Shown here piece after piece: positions 27,400-36,392 of a DNA stretch of 64,000 nucleotides. Below the pieces are notes generated by a model. That model saw nothing but the letters and a program-made list of their open reading frames with translations, was not told the DNA's origin and made no database searches. The translations under genes and the position numbers were made by a program. Origin of the DNA: Rhizobium sp. BT04 (lineage in GTDB: Bacteria > Pseudomonadota > Alphaproteobacteria > Rhizobiales > Rhizobiaceae). Numbering within the stretch: the stretch's first letter is position 1; each line of letters begins with the position of its first letter. The stretch covers positions 62,001-126,000 of the forward strand of contig NZ_CP125648.1 of assembly GCF_030053135.1 (NCBI RefSeq), given 5' to 3'.

Positions 27400-28239
27400 T
27401 CAATAGGCGCTGAGACCCGTCCCCTTGTAGACCTTGTCGAATTCGGCCTTGACGGTGTCGTTCTGATAGGAAGACACAAGCGTCTTGACCCAGTCGGCAT
27501 CCTTGTTGTCGTCCTTGACGGCGATGAAGTTGCGGTACGGATTGTCGGCGATCGGCTCCTGCGCGATGCGCTCGGCCGGCGAAAGACCGCTCTTCAGCGC
27601 CCAGTCGGTATTGACGACACCGGCATCCAGATCGTCGATCGACCGGCCGACGATACCGGCATCGAGCTCCTTGATTTCGATCTTCTTCGGATTGTCGGTG
27701 ACGTCGGCGACGGTCGCGAGAATGCCGGTGCCGCCCTTCAATTTGATCAGGCCTTCGTTCTGGAGAACACGCAGCGCCCGGCCTTCATTCGAGGGATCGT
27801 TCGGCACGCCGATGACAGCGCCTTCGGGGATCTCGGCGACGGACTTGTATTTCTTGGTATAGAGGCCGATCGGCCAGACGCCGGTATAGCCGACGCGGGT
27901 GATATGGTAGCCATGCTGTTTGATCTGGTTGTCGAGATAGGGCTGATGCTGGAAGGCATTGGCGTCAACCTCACCGCGCTCCAGCGCTTCATTCGGCTGC
28001 GTATAATCGTTGAAAATAACGGTCTCGATCTTGAGACCCTTCTTGGCCGCCTCGCTGGCGACCACGCGCCAGATGTCCTCTTCCTCGCCGGCCATGATGC
28101 CGACCTTGATCGACTTGTCCTCGGCAAAGGAAGGAGCGGGTGCTGCGAAGGCAAAGAGTGTAGCAGCGGAAACGGCGACGGCGGCAAGAGCCGCGCGGCG
28201 CGAAAGGTGGAAGCCGTGAAGATTTTTGTTCTTGGTCAT
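27400..28239 (-). CDS. metQ: Methionine-binding protein
   Basis: 279-residue periplasmic binding protein of the NLPA/MetQ family. The N-terminal signal peptide (about residues 1-39, ending PAPSFAED) has an RR pair but no lipobox cysteine, so it is probably soluble. The mature part opens KVGIMAGEEEDIWRVV and contains the family block VDANAFQHQPYLDNQ. First gene of the leftward metQNI operon. No SAM riboswitch was recognised upstream. Confidence 0.93.
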   Translation of the reverse strand: MTKNKNLHGFHLSRRAALAAVAVSAATLFAFAAPAPSFAEDKSIKVGIMAGEEEDIWRVVASEAAKKGLKIETVIFNDYTQPNEALERGEVDANAFQHQPYLDNQIKQHGYHITRVGYTGVWPIGLYTKKYKSVAEIPEGAVIGVPNDPSNEGRALRVLQNEGLIKLKGGTGILATVADVTDNPKKIEIKELDAGIVGRSIDDLDAGVVNTDWALKSGLSPAERIAQEPIADNPYRNFIAVKDDNKDADWVKTLVSSYQNDTVKAEFDKVYKGTGLSAY

Positions 28240-28428
28240 TTTTTATCCCGTCTGACTGAGTGGGGCCATACCCCGACCAGGCTGATCATCGCAAATGCGC
28301 GCATCGGTAGCGAAGCACGAATGTCCGATGTGGACGAAGGGTCGGAAAAACTCTTGCCCTGCCATTGATATCGGCAGGATAAATTTCCATCAAATTTGTG
28401 AACTATGACGACGAGAGAAGGGTGGTCC

Positions 28429-28461
28429 AAAAACGAAAACGGCGCCTCCGCGGCGCCGTTT
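28429..28461 (-). terminator. Rho-independent terminator of the FMN reductase gene
   Basis: AACGGCGCC (28439-28447), a 5-base loop and GGCGCCGTT (28453-28461), followed on the minus strand by TTTTCGTTTTTGG. It lies 18 bases after the reductase stop and insulates metQ. Confidence 0.8.
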
Positions 28462-28479
28462 CAAGCTATTGCGAACTCT

Positions 28480-29040
28480 TCATTCGGCAGCGATAAGCGC
28501 TTGATTCCGGCTGGGAAAGAAGGCTGAGAGCTCGCCGATGACTTCCCCGATCCGCTTGGAAAGCTGTTCGGATGAGACACGGTAATCGGTGAAGTCGCGA
28601 TCGGAAGCGTAGACGGCCGTCGGCAGCGTGTGCGACATGAAGAAGCCGAAGAGCGGGCGCAGTTGATGCTCGACCATCAGCGCGTGCCGGTCGCCGCCGC
28701 CGGTTGCGGTGATGATGATCGGCTTGGCGCGCAGCTCATGCGGGTCGATCAGGTCGATCAGATGCTTGAAGAGGCCGGGATAGCTGCCCTTATAGGTCGG
28801 TGCGCCGATGACCAGCACATCGGCATTGACGATGTCGTCGATGACGTCCTTGGCGCGGCTGTCGAGGTCGTCACGTCGCAGCGCCTGGCCAAGCGAGGGG
28901 CCGACATCGGTCAGGTCGTAGATGGTGTTGTCGAAGCCGTATCTCTCGCCGGCGAGACCGGCGACGTTTTCGACGAGCGCGAAGGTCTTCGAGGGGCGGT
29001 TGAAGCTACCCGCAAGGCCGACCAGTTTGTGAGCAGACAT
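28480..29040 (-). CDS. NADPH-dependent FMN reductase (MsuE-like)
   Basis: 186-residue flavodoxin-fold reductase. It opens LVGLAGSFNRPSKTFALV (phosphate-binding loop) and has the family motif GAPTYKGSYPGLFKHLID near residue 80. MsuE/SsuE-type enzymes feed FMNH2 to two-component monooxygenases that desulfonate organosulfur compounds. The nearest such partner is the NtaA/DszA-like enzyme at 24232. ATG 29040 is preceded by GGAAGG; a TTG five codons earlier overlaps this site. Confidence 0.85.
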   Translation of the reverse strand: MSAHKLVGLAGSFNRPSKTFALVENVAGLAGERYGFDNTIYDLTDVGPSLGQALRRDDLDSRAKDVIDDIVNADVLVIGAPTYKGSYPGLFKHLIDLIDPHELRAKPIIITATGGGDRHALMVEHQLRPLFGFFMSHTLPTAVYASDRDFTDYRVSSEQLSKRIGEVIGELSAFFPSRNQALIAAE

Positions 29041-29258
29041 GCCATTTCCTTCCAATATCGTGCCGAAACCGATGTCATTCTCCGACGAATATTATCTATA
29101 AAAATAGTGGATTAAAGGAATGGTGATCCCTCTTCCCCATATGAGGAGAAAAATACGTTCGTGCCTGTCGCGCTAGCGACGTACGAAACCGCATGATGCG
29201 TCGAGCCGGAATTTCCCAGGGATATCCGGGCTCGATGCATCATCTGCAGGCGACCGAC

Positions 29259-30461
29259 CTAGACCGATTTATGCTTGGGGATGCGCGGCAGGAAGACCGT
29301 CAGGAGACCGAGCAGCGGCAGGTAGGAGCAGATGCGATAAACGAAATCGATGCCGTGGGTGTCGGCGAAATCGCCGAGCAGCGCTGCGCCCAGCCCCCCT
29401 GCCCCGAACGCAAAGCCGAAAAAGACGCCGGCAATCAGCCCGACGCGCCCGGGCACCAGTTCCTGCGCGAAGACGACGATCGCCGAGAAGGCGGAAGCGA
29501 AGATCAGGCCGATGACGACGCTGAGCACGCCCGTCCAGAAGAGGTTGGCATAGGGCAGCAGCAAGGCGAAAGGAATGACGCCGAGGATCGAGAACCAGAT
29601 GACGAAACGGGCACCGAAGCGATCGCCGATCGGCCCGCCGAGGAAAGTGCCGACGGCGACCGAGCCGAGGAAGAGGAAGAGCATCAGCTGTGCCTGCTGC
29701 ACGCCGAGCTCGAACTTGTCGATGACATAGAAGGTGAAATAACTCGAAACGCTCGCCATGTAGACGTTCTTCGTCGCTGTCAGCAGCACGAGGATGGCGA
29801 GCGCCCAGACAACCCTGTTCTGCGGCAGCGGCAGGGTCCGGCTCACGACCGGCTTGCTGGCATTTTCACGCCTGTGGCTGATGTACCAATTGCCCACCCA
29901 GCTCAAGACGACCATGCCGACCATGGCGATGGCGGCGAACCAGGAGACACTGTGCTGGCCGAGCGGCAGCACGATGAAGGCGGCGAGCAACGGACCGATC
30001 GCCTGGCCGGCATTGCCGCCCACCTGGAAAAACGATTGCGCGAAACCGTGGCGGCCACCGGAGGCAAGGCGGGCGACGCGCGAGGATTCCGGATGGAAGA
30101 CGGCCGAACCGAAGCCGATCAGGCTGGCGGCAACGAGCAGCAGCTCGAAACTGCCGGCATTGCCGAGCAGGATCAGGCCGCAGAAGGTGCTCGCCATGCC
30201 GACCGGCAGTGAATAGGGCATCGGCCAGCGGTCGGTGACGACGCCGACCAGCGGCTGCAACAGCGAAGCGGTGACCTGGAACGTCATGGTCAGAAGGCCG
30301 ATTTGCACGAAATCGAGATCGTAATTCGCCTTGAAGAGCGGATAGAGCGAGGCGAGCAGCGACTGCATGATGTCATTCAGCATGTGGCAGAAGCTCACCG
30401 CCATCAGGATGGACATCGTTGTTTTTTCGAAACGGGGCGCGCGCTCGGCAACGGTTGCCAT
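29259..30461 (-). CDS. MFS exporter, fosmidomycin-resistance (Fsr) type
   Basis: 400 residues with 12 predicted membrane segments. The family block FHPESSRVARLASGGRHGFAQ (positions about 125-145) followed by FFQVGGNAGQAIGPLLAA is characteristic of Fsr-like exporters. ATG 30461 sits seven bases after AGGAGG, which decides it over an ATG six bases earlier. It stands alone between two long non-coding stretches. Fosmidomycin itself is only a family label. Confidence 0.88.
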   Translation of the reverse strand: MATVAERAPRFEKTTMSILMAVSFCHMLNDIMQSLLASLYPLFKANYDLDFVQIGLLTMTFQVTASLLQPLVGVVTDRWPMPYSLPVGMASTFCGLILLGNAGSFELLLVAASLIGFGSAVFHPESSRVARLASGGRHGFAQSFFQVGGNAGQAIGPLLAAFIVLPLGQHSVSWFAAIAMVGMVVLSWVGNWYISHRRENASKPVVSRTLPLPQNRVVWALAILVLLTATKNVYMASVSSYFTFYVIDKFELGVQQAQLMLFLFLGSVAVGTFLGGPIGDRFGARFVIWFSILGVIPFALLLPYANLFWTGVLSVVIGLIFASAFSAIVVFAQELVPGRVGLIAGVFFGFAFGAGGLGAALLGDFADTHGIDFVYRICSYLPLLGLLTVFLPRIPKHKSV

Positions 30462-30819
30462 GGACATTCCTCCTGGACGGCCCGGTTGGTTGCCGTGCCG
30501 CGTCGCTTTTGTTCGATGGATTTCGGGCGATCGGGGCTGGGGAGATGATCAAGCGACGGTCGCTGAAATGCATTTAGCTTAAGCCGGCGGGCAATCACAG
30601 CCCAGTTTCATCAGGATCGGTACGGCTTTTGTTCGATTTGCCCCTTTTTGCCGCTGATTCCTGCCTGGCTTGGCCGCTTGCCGGACGGGGGTTTTCATAC
30701 CACAGTCAGCCGCGATCACTGCACATATAGTATGACATGTGAAAACAACCATGGAAAACCGGGGCGGGTGATACTACAGCTGCGCTGATTGAAAATGCGA
30801 TCGAGGCTGAAAACACGCG
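30462..30819. other. Non-coding stretch between divergent genes
   Basis: 358 bases between the MFS exporter and the XRE regulator. Apart from the AGGAGG site of the exporter I see no gene and no convincing operator; some AT-richer sequence near 30715-30750 may be the XRE promoter. Confidence 0.4.
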
Positions 30820-31278
30820 ATGAATGTCAAGACACCGAATGCAATAGACGGCTATGTCGGAGCGCGCATAAGAATGCGTCGGCAGCTGCTCGGAATGAGC
30901 CAGGAACGGCTTGCCGAGCAAATCGGCGTGACCTTTCAGCAGGTTCAGAAATACGAGAAGGGCATCAACCGCATCGGCGCGAGCCGTCTGCAGCGAATCG
31001 CCGATGTGCTTCACACGTCGCCAAGCTTTTTCTTTGAGCAGGAAAATTCCGAGCCGTTGACGTTGCAAGGGCTGGATCTGCCCGCAAATACCGATCCGGT
31101 CGCCGAATTCCTGCGAACGAAAGAGGGATTGGTGCTCAATCGCGCCTTTCTGAAGATCGCCGACCGGAATGTCCGTGAAACGATCATCGCACTGGTGAAT
31201 GCGATGGCGCAGGCGGAAAGCCGCGGTGTAACATGGGGCGCCCCCGTTGCGGATATCACTGTTCCGCTCGGAGAATAG
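30820..31278 (+). CDS. XRE-family regulator (PraR-like)
   Basis: 152 residues with an N-terminal Cro/CI helix-turn-helix: IRMRRQLLGMSQERLAEQIG, then FQQVQKYEKGINRIGASRLQRIA (about residues 17-62). The layout is that of the PraR/SinR-like regulators common in Rhizobiales, with a helical C-terminal half. It lies 26 bases before the BTAD/TPR regulator gene and probably shares its transcript. Target genes unknown. Confidence 0.88.
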   Translation: MNVKTPNAIDGYVGARIRMRRQLLGMSQERLAEQIGVTFQQVQKYEKGINRIGASRLQRIADVLHTSPSFFFEQENSEPLTLQGLDLPANTDPVAEFLRTKEGLVLNRAFLKIADRNVRETIIALVNAMAQAESRGVTWGAPVADITVPLGE

Positions 31279-31304
31279 TCAGGCAGTCGGCAGGCAATAT
31301 CCGC

Positions 31305-33254
31305 ATGAAGCTGAGGCTCGAGTCATTTGGTGAGTTGCGGTTGATCGATCCGGCTGGGCAACCAGCGGCGTTCCCGGAAAAGGGCCTGTTGGCAATTTGT
31401 TATCTGCTGGACCGTGATCTGCGAGATGGGGCCGGGAGTGAATATCCGCGCTCGGCGCTGGCGCGGTTCTTGTGGGACAGCCATGACAATTCTGACATCA
31501 TGGCCAACCTGCGCAAGACCATATCGCGCATTCAGGCGCGTCAGGCCGAGCTCGGCACCGAGCTTCTGGTCTTCACGACGACCGGTGTGCGGGTCAGGCC
31601 GGATGCATTTGTCGATGACCTCTCCGAACTCGCCAACCCCGGCGGCGAAGGCGCACTTGGCAAGCTGCGGCGGCTGGTTGCGATCCTTAGCCAGGATTTC
31701 CTGGCGGGGCTCGCCGACCAAAGCGTCAGTACGCGGCAATGGATCGCCAGCCAGCGCGACAGGCACATGGCAGTTCTGGTGGATGCGCTGAAGACGGCGC
31801 TGCCGACGGCCCGGTCGCGAGAAGATGTGAGCCTGATCAAGGAGGCGGCGCTCAGGATTTTCCGCGAGGCACCGGATGACGAAAACATTCGGCGTATCCT
31901 TCTCGAGGCCTATGAGTCCGAAGGACAGCTGGAGAAAGCGCGCCGGCTTTTCGAGACGAACAAGAATGAGCTGGAAAGCGCATTCGATATCGGCCTTGAC
32001 GTCCAGGCGCTGGGAGAGATCCGCAAAATCTTTGCCGGCGGTCCACCACCGCAAAGCGCGGCGGTGCCGCTGAGCGACGGCGTCGTTCGAGTTCCCGGTC
32101 CCCTGCCCCGTCTGGTTCTGCTGCCGCCGGGCGGGACGCATGCGGTCGGTGCCCTGCCGATGCTCTCCGGAGCGCTGATCGAGGACGTGACCATCGGGCT
32201 TTGCGCACTGAATACGGTTTCGGTGGTGGCGCCCCATACGGCCGATCGGATCGCACGCAATGCCGACAAGGCTGAGCTGATCCAGCGTCATTCGATTTCT
32301 TATGTTCTCGACACGAGGCTGACCGACAATACGGGCGTCCCCGCGCTCTTTGTCCAGCTGATCCACACGGGCAGCGATGAGGTCATCTGGGCCGAGCGTT
32401 TCAGCCTCGAGAAATACGAATTGATAAGCCACCGGCGCGACATCGCCAGGCAGATCGCCAGGGAGCTTGCCGGGCAGGTCCGCCGGCATGAAACCATGCG
32501 CGATTCCTTCGAGGGTAATTCGGCCGCCTATCACAGCTACCTTCTCGGTCTGAGGGATGTGAAGCGGCTTGCCCTCCCCGATGTGCGCCGCTCCCGAAAG
32601 GCCTTCCGCGAGGCGCTTCAACACAGCGCCCATTTCGCTCCTGCGCTCAGCGGATTGTCGCGCACGTTTCTCGTCGAGTGGCTGCTGACGGCCCGCGGCG
32701 ACAGCGAGTTGCTCGGACTTGCGGAGGACTATGCTAACCGGGCAATCGTCGCCGATCCTTCGTTTGCTGCCGGCTTTCGTGAGCTCGGCGTTGCCAAACT
32801 TTATCTCGGGGAGATTGATGAAAGCGTCCTGGCGTTGAAGCTCGCGGAAGAGCTGAGCCCGCATTATGCCGACGGAATTGCGAGTTATGCCGATACGCTC
32901 GTCCATGCGTCGCGTCCTGCCGATGCATTGACCAAGATCGAGCGGGCCATCTCGCTCAACCCGCTGAGCCCGACCGACTATCTCTGGACGGCAGCCGGCG
33001 CGAATTTCGCCCTCGGCCATTATGCCGAGGCGCTCGAGCAGATTTCCCTGATGGACGACCGCACGCCGGCCGACCGGCTTTCGGCTGCGTGCTGGGCCAT
33101 GCTCGGCGATATGAAAAACGCGCGTATCTATATGCGCAAGGTGCGCGAGATCTATCCGGATTTCGATGTCGACAAATGGCTTTCCGTCGTTCCCTTCAAG
33201 GAGCAATGGCAGAAGGAACAGTATCGCGAGGCGTTGCGCCGGGCAGGTTTCTGA
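31305..33254 (+). CDS. BTAD/TPR transcriptional regulator (SARP-like)
   Basis: 649 residues. The N-terminus (about 1-90) resembles an OmpR/SARP winged helix (LRLESFGELRLIDPAGQPA), and about 100-240 forms a bacterial transcriptional activation domain with helical repeats (LLEAYESEGQLEKARRLFET). The middle (about 280-400) is like the adenylate-cyclase/TolB-associated domain of CadC-type regulators (LVLLPPGGTHAVGALP, then IGLCALNTVSVVAPH). The C-terminus holds TPR units. No membrane segment is evident. Such proteins integrate metabolic or stress signals; target unknown. ATG 31305 matches the domain start. Confidence 0.78.
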   Translation: MKLRLESFGELRLIDPAGQPAAFPEKGLLAICYLLDRDLRDGAGSEYPRSALARFLWDSHDNSDIMANLRKTISRIQARQAELGTELLVFTTTGVRVRPDAFVDDLSELANPGGEGALGKLRRLVAILSQDFLAGLADQSVSTRQWIASQRDRHMAVLVDALKTALPTARSREDVSLIKEAALRIFREAPDDENIRRILLEAYESEGQLEKARRLFETNKNELESAFDIGLDVQALGEIRKIFAGGPPPQSAAVPLSDGVVRVPGPLPRLVLLPPGGTHAVGALPMLSGALIEDVTIGLCALNTVSVVAPHTADRIARNADKAELIQRHSISYVLDTRLTDNTGVPALFVQLIHTGSDEVIWAERFSLEKYELISHRRDIARQIARELAGQVRRHETMRDSFEGNSAAYHSYLLGLRDVKRLALPDVRRSRKAFREALQHSAHFAPALSGLSRTFLVEWLLTARGDSELLGLAEDYANRAIVADPSFAAGFRELGVAKLYLGEIDESVLALKLAEELSPHYADGIASYADTLVHASRPADALTKIERAISLNPLSPTDYLWTAAGANFALGHYAEALEQISLMDDRTPADRLSAACWAMLGDMKNARIYMRKVREIYPDFDVDKWLSVVPFKEQWQKEQYREALRRAGF

Positions 33255-33383
33255 AGTCTGACGCCGACAAGTGTAAGCCGACAGATCCTGTCACGCCTCT
33301 GTCACGCGCGTCTTTCGTTCAAGAGGATTAAGCTGCCTTTGCTCTGTCGGCATGCGCCGGCATGAGAAGCTGGGGAATTCTCA

Positions 33384-33623
33384 ATGCACGACGCCGCCGA
33401 AGCAACGCTCGCGCCGAAAAGTGAAGAAGAGCTCAAGGAGCTGGTATCGCTCGCCAGGCTCGTCGCCTATGCCAGAGAAAACGCCAGAGACCTGAACGCC
33501 GAATTTTCTGCCTATTGCCTGGACCTTGCGCTCGGCGCCTTGCTGCAGGACCTCGACAGACGCGGCGTGTCCTTTTCTCAAGAAAACGGCCAGGACGGTT
33601 ATCTGCTCGGCACACGGCACTGA
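33384..33623 (+). CDS. Small hypothetical protein (79 aa)
   Basis: Acidic, helix-rich soluble protein, opening MHDAAEATLAPKSEEELKEL. A GGGG-GAA Shine-Dalgarno-like sequence precedes ATG 33384 and codon use matches neighbours. No known domain recognised. It lies between the BTAD/TPR regulator and the replication block and may belong to neither. Confidence 0.6.
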   Translation: MHDAAEATLAPKSEEELKELVSLARLVAYARENARDLNAEFSAYCLDLALGALLQDLDRRGVSFSQENGQDGYLLGTRH

Positions 33624-33933
33624 ACGGCCGTCACTGTCGACGCCTCGCCGTCGCCGCTCTACCGCAAACAACCGGCACGCATCGATATTTCGATTCCAGC
33701 TTTTTCCGATCGGCTATGATGCCGATGCGGTCCTTGTTCCGCCGATTCGGCCCAAAAATCGCGGTTTGCTGCGCCGACAGCACCATTGGGTGGATGTCCA
33801 AGCCCTTGAAAAAGATTGGACAAGCCGGCGGTAGGGTCTTGTTAACCCTATTTGCCTTGCCACTCTTCCAGAATCGGCGCTAAATGCGCTTTCAAAGCTC
33901 GCAGGGCTTTTAAATCGCATTTTCGAGATTTCC
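33624..33933. promoter_or_regulatory. repA leader region
   Basis: 310 bases with no gene. It should contain the repABC promoter(s). A short hairpin AAAGCTC-GCA-GGGCTTT (33894-33910) followed by an AT-rich stretch lies 24 bases before repA and could attenuate it. No third parS-like palindrome is present here. Confidence 0.45.
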
Positions 33934-35148
33934 ATGAATATGGCACCGCAGATAGAAAAAGCAATTTCCGATGTCGACCAGTTGATCATTGGTCAGGCAC
34001 AGGAACTCTCCGACAAGCTGAAGCAGCATCGGCTCGAAATGTTCCCGCCGCGCGCGCTGAAGGGACTGCGGGAGTTTCAGCTTGCCGAAGTGGCGCGGTT
34101 TCTCGGCGTTACCAGCGGCTATCTTCGCAATCTGTCACTGGAAGGCAAGGGTGTCCTTCCTCAGGTCACACCATCGGGCCGCCGATCCTATACGGCGGAG
34201 CAGATGGAAGAGATGCGCAGCTTTCTGGAGCACAATGCCCGCGCCGGAACACATTACGTGCGTCATCGCCGCGGCAACGAGCATCTGCAGGTCGTCGCCG
34301 TCGTCAATTTCAAGGGGGGTAGCGGCAAGACAACGAGTGCCGCGCATCTTGCCCAGCACCTTGCCCTGACCGGTCACCGTGTTCTTGCCGTCGACCTCGA
34401 CCCGCAGGCGTCCCTCTCTGCCATCCACGGCTTTCAGCCAGAGTTCGACGTCAACGAGAATGAGACGCTCTACGCCGCCATCCGCTATGACGATCAGCGG
34501 CGGCCACTCCGAGAGATCATCCGGCCGACGAATTTCCCGAACCTGCATCTGGTGCCGGGCAATCTCGAGCTGATGGAATTCGAACATGAGACGCCGCGCG
34601 TGCTTGCTCAAGGCAAGGCAGGCGACTATGGGCGCGTCTTCTTCGCGCGGCTGGACGAGGCGCTGTCCTCGGTCGCCGACGATTACGACGTCGTTATCAT
34701 CGACTGCCCTCCCCAACTCGGCTTTTTGACGATGAGCGCCATTTGCGGCGCAACGGCGGTTCTGATCACCGTTCATCCCCAGATGCTCGATGTCATGTCG
34801 ATGTGCCAGTTCCTGCAGATGCTCGGCGAGGTGCTGAATACGCTGAAAGGCGCCGGCGGCGACATGAACCTCGACTGGCTGCGTTATCTCGTGACCCGTT
34901 ACGATCCGCAGGACGGGCCGCAGACGCAGATGGTCGCCTTCATGCGTTCGATGTTCAAGAACCATGTGCTGACCAATCCGATGTTGCGCAGTGTCGCGAT
35001 CTCCGATGCGGCGATGACCAATCAGACGCTTTACGAGGTCGAGCGGAGCCAGTTTACCCGCGCCACCTATGACCGTGCCATGGAGGCGATGGATGCCGTC
35101 AACAATGAGATCGGCGATCTCATTCACAAGGCCTGGGGGCGGAAATGA
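33934..35148 (+). CDS. repA: Plasmid partition ATPase RepA (ParA family)
   Basis: 404 residues. An N-terminal winged helix (LAEVARFLGVTSGYLRNLS, about 50-68) lets RepA bind and repress its own operator. The ParA fold has deviant Walker A NFKGGSGKTT (about 123-132) and Walker B-type DVVIIDCPPQLGFLT. RepA with RepB partitions the plasmid and represses repABC. It is the first gene of the classical repABC operon; 42 bases carrying a parS-like site separate it from repB. Confidence 0.96.
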   Translation: MNMAPQIEKAISDVDQLIIGQAQELSDKLKQHRLEMFPPRALKGLREFQLAEVARFLGVTSGYLRNLSLEGKGVLPQVTPSGRRSYTAEQMEEMRSFLEHNARAGTHYVRHRRGNEHLQVVAVVNFKGGSGKTTSAAHLAQHLALTGHRVLAVDLDPQASLSAIHGFQPEFDVNENETLYAAIRYDDQRRPLREIIRPTNFPNLHLVPGNLELMEFEHETPRVLAQGKAGDYGRVFFARLDEALSSVADDYDVVIIDCPPQLGFLTMSAICGATAVLITVHPQMLDVMSMCQFLQMLGEVLNTLKGAGGDMNLDWLRYLVTRYDPQDGPQTQMVAFMRSMFKNHVLTNPMLRSVAISDAAMTNQTLYEVERSQFTRATYDRAMEAMDAVNNEIGDLIHKAWGRK

Positions 35149-35155
35149 CCGAGAA

Positions 35156-35171
35156 GTTTACTGCGGTAAAC
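35156..35171. other. parS-like partition site 1
   Basis: GTTTACTGCGGTAAAC fits the rhizobial repABC centromere consensus GTTNNCNGCNGNNAAC, with one break in dyad symmetry. It lies in the repA-repB gap. Confidence 0.8.
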
Positions 35172-35190
35172 CGAGGCAAGGAGTGGGCTG

Positions 35191-36243
35191 ATGGCGCGTA
35201 AGAATCTCCTTTCCGGCCTGATGGACGATTCCAAGAAGTTTACCGCGGTAAACAGTGAGGACGAAGCCGTCCATAGGGATGAGAAACAGCAGATCACCTA
35301 TAAAGGGATCGGCGCTCTTGGTGCCGTCACACGCAGTATCGATGCGCTGGCTGCCAAGGCCGATGCGGCCAAAGCGATCGAGGAGAAGCTGGCGACCGGT
35401 GAGACGGTGATTGATCTCGACCCTGCCCTGATCGAAGATTCCTTCGTGATGGACCGGCTGGCCCATACCGACGAACAGTTTCGCGAATTGGTCGAGGCGA
35501 TCCGCCTGCGTGGCCAGGATTCGCCGATCCTCGTTCGCCCGCATCCTGAGAAGGACGGCCGATATCAGATCGCCTTCGGCCACCGTCGCGCCCGCGCCGC
35601 CAAGGAACTCGGCAGATCTGTCCGCGCCGTGGTCAAAAAGCTCGACGATCGCGACCACGTCATCGCGCAGGGCCAGGAGAATTCGGCGCGCGCCGATCTC
35701 TCTTTCATCGAGAGGACGATGTTCGCCGACAAACTCGACAGGTTGGGTTTCGACCGGGAAACGATCATGTCGGCGCTCAGCGCCGACAAGACGACGGTTT
35801 CCAAGATGCTGTCCGTCACCAAGCGGATCCCCGCCGAAGTCCTGACGGCGATCGGTGCGGCAAAGACCACCGGTCGTGACCGTTGGCACGATCTGTCGGT
35901 AAAATTCGAGACCGAAAACATTTCCGCTCGGGCGATCGAGTTCAGCAGATCGGCGGAATTCGAGACGGCGGAGCCGGATGCCCGCTTCGATATGCTGGTC
36001 GCCTTCATCGGCAGGAGGCAACAGCCGGCGTCATCCCCAGCGGCGCTTCGGCCGGCAGCTCGCGCTTGGCAGCGCAAGGACGGCGCGGTCAAGGCGAAGA
36101 TCAAGGACGACGGGAAACAGTTCACCATCGCGCTGAAGGCGGAAAAGGCGTCTGCCTTTGGAGCCTATATCGCCAGCAATCTGGATCGCCTCTACGAGGC
36201 GTTCGAGAAGACACAGGATTTGACGAAGAACGGAGATCAATAA
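35191..36243 (+). CDS. repB: Plasmid partition protein RepB (ParB family)
   Basis: 350 residues. The ParB N-terminal domain contains the RGQDSPILVRPHP and FGHRRARAAKELG boxes (about 107-150), followed by the helix-turn-helix region (LGFDRETIMSALSADKTTVS, about 188-207). RepB binds parS and cooperates with RepA. Its 5' coding region itself contains a perfect parS-like palindrome. It ends 149 bases before repC, a gap holding the antisense RNA. Confidence 0.95.
   Translation: MARKNLLSGLMDDSKKFTAVNSEDEAVHRDEKQQITYKGIGALGAVTRSIDALAAKADAAKAIEEKLATGETVIDLDPALIEDSFVMDRLAHTDEQFRELVEAIRLRGQDSPILVRPHPEKDGRYQIAFGHRRARAAKELGRSVRAVVKKLDDRDHVIAQGQENSARADLSFIERTMFADKLDRLGFDRETIMSALSADKTTVSKMLSVTKRIPAEVLTAIGAAKTTGRDRWHDLSVKFETENISARAIEFSRSAEFETAEPDARFDMLVAFIGRRQQPASSPAALRPAARAWQRKDGAVKAKIKDDGKQFTIALKAEKASAFGAYIASNLDRLYEAFEKTQDLTKNGDQ
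35238..35253. other. parS-like partition site 2, inside repB
   Basis: GTTTACCGCGGTAAAC is a perfect 16-bp palindrome and a full match to GTTNNCNGCNGNNAAC. It encodes residues 16-21 of RepB. Its distance from site 1 is 82 bases start to start. Confidence 0.85.
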
Positions 36244-36246
36244 GCA

Positions 36247-36298
36247 AAAGAAAAGGCCCCCGAACGTTGCCGTCGCGGAAGCCCTCTCTGATCTAGAC
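36247..36298 (-). ncRNA. Antisense RNA (ctRNA/incA) controlling repC
   Basis: The repB-repC gap of repABC plasmids encodes a small RNA opposite to the repC leader that limits replication. Here the minus strand has a promoter at 36305-36333 and a hairpin GGCTTCCG...CGGGGGCC (36255-36283) followed by TTTTCTTTT, a terminator. The predicted size, about 52 nt, agrees with known ctRNAs. Ends are estimated. Confidence 0.75.
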
Positions 36299-36304
36299 AC
36301 CCAG

Positions 36305-36333
36305 AGAATCACATTTCCGCGAATCATAGTCAA
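36305..36333 (-). promoter_or_regulatory. Promoter of the repC antisense RNA
   Basis: On the minus strand TTGACT (36333-36328), a 17-bp spacer and GATTCT preceded by TGT (36310-36305, an extended -10 form). It should start near 36298. Confidence 0.6.
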
Positions 36334-36392
36334 GAGTCTTTGGCGCCGAATTTGGTGAGCCGTGATCTTTTGCCTTGAAGAAGGCGAAGAAA

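Noticed and set aside
28240..28428. Possible SAM riboswitch upstream of metQ
   Set aside because: I could not find the conserved SAM-I or SAM-II core; only a terminator from the neighbouring gene and ordinary leader sequence are visible.
31323..33206. 627-codon open frame on the minus strand
   Set aside because: Opposite the BTAD/TPR regulator, which has clear domain motifs; no homology-like features in the antisense reading.
33714..33989. Minus-strand frame of 91 codons before repA
   Set aside because: It overlaps the repA start and the expected repABC promoter region and shows no recognisable domain.
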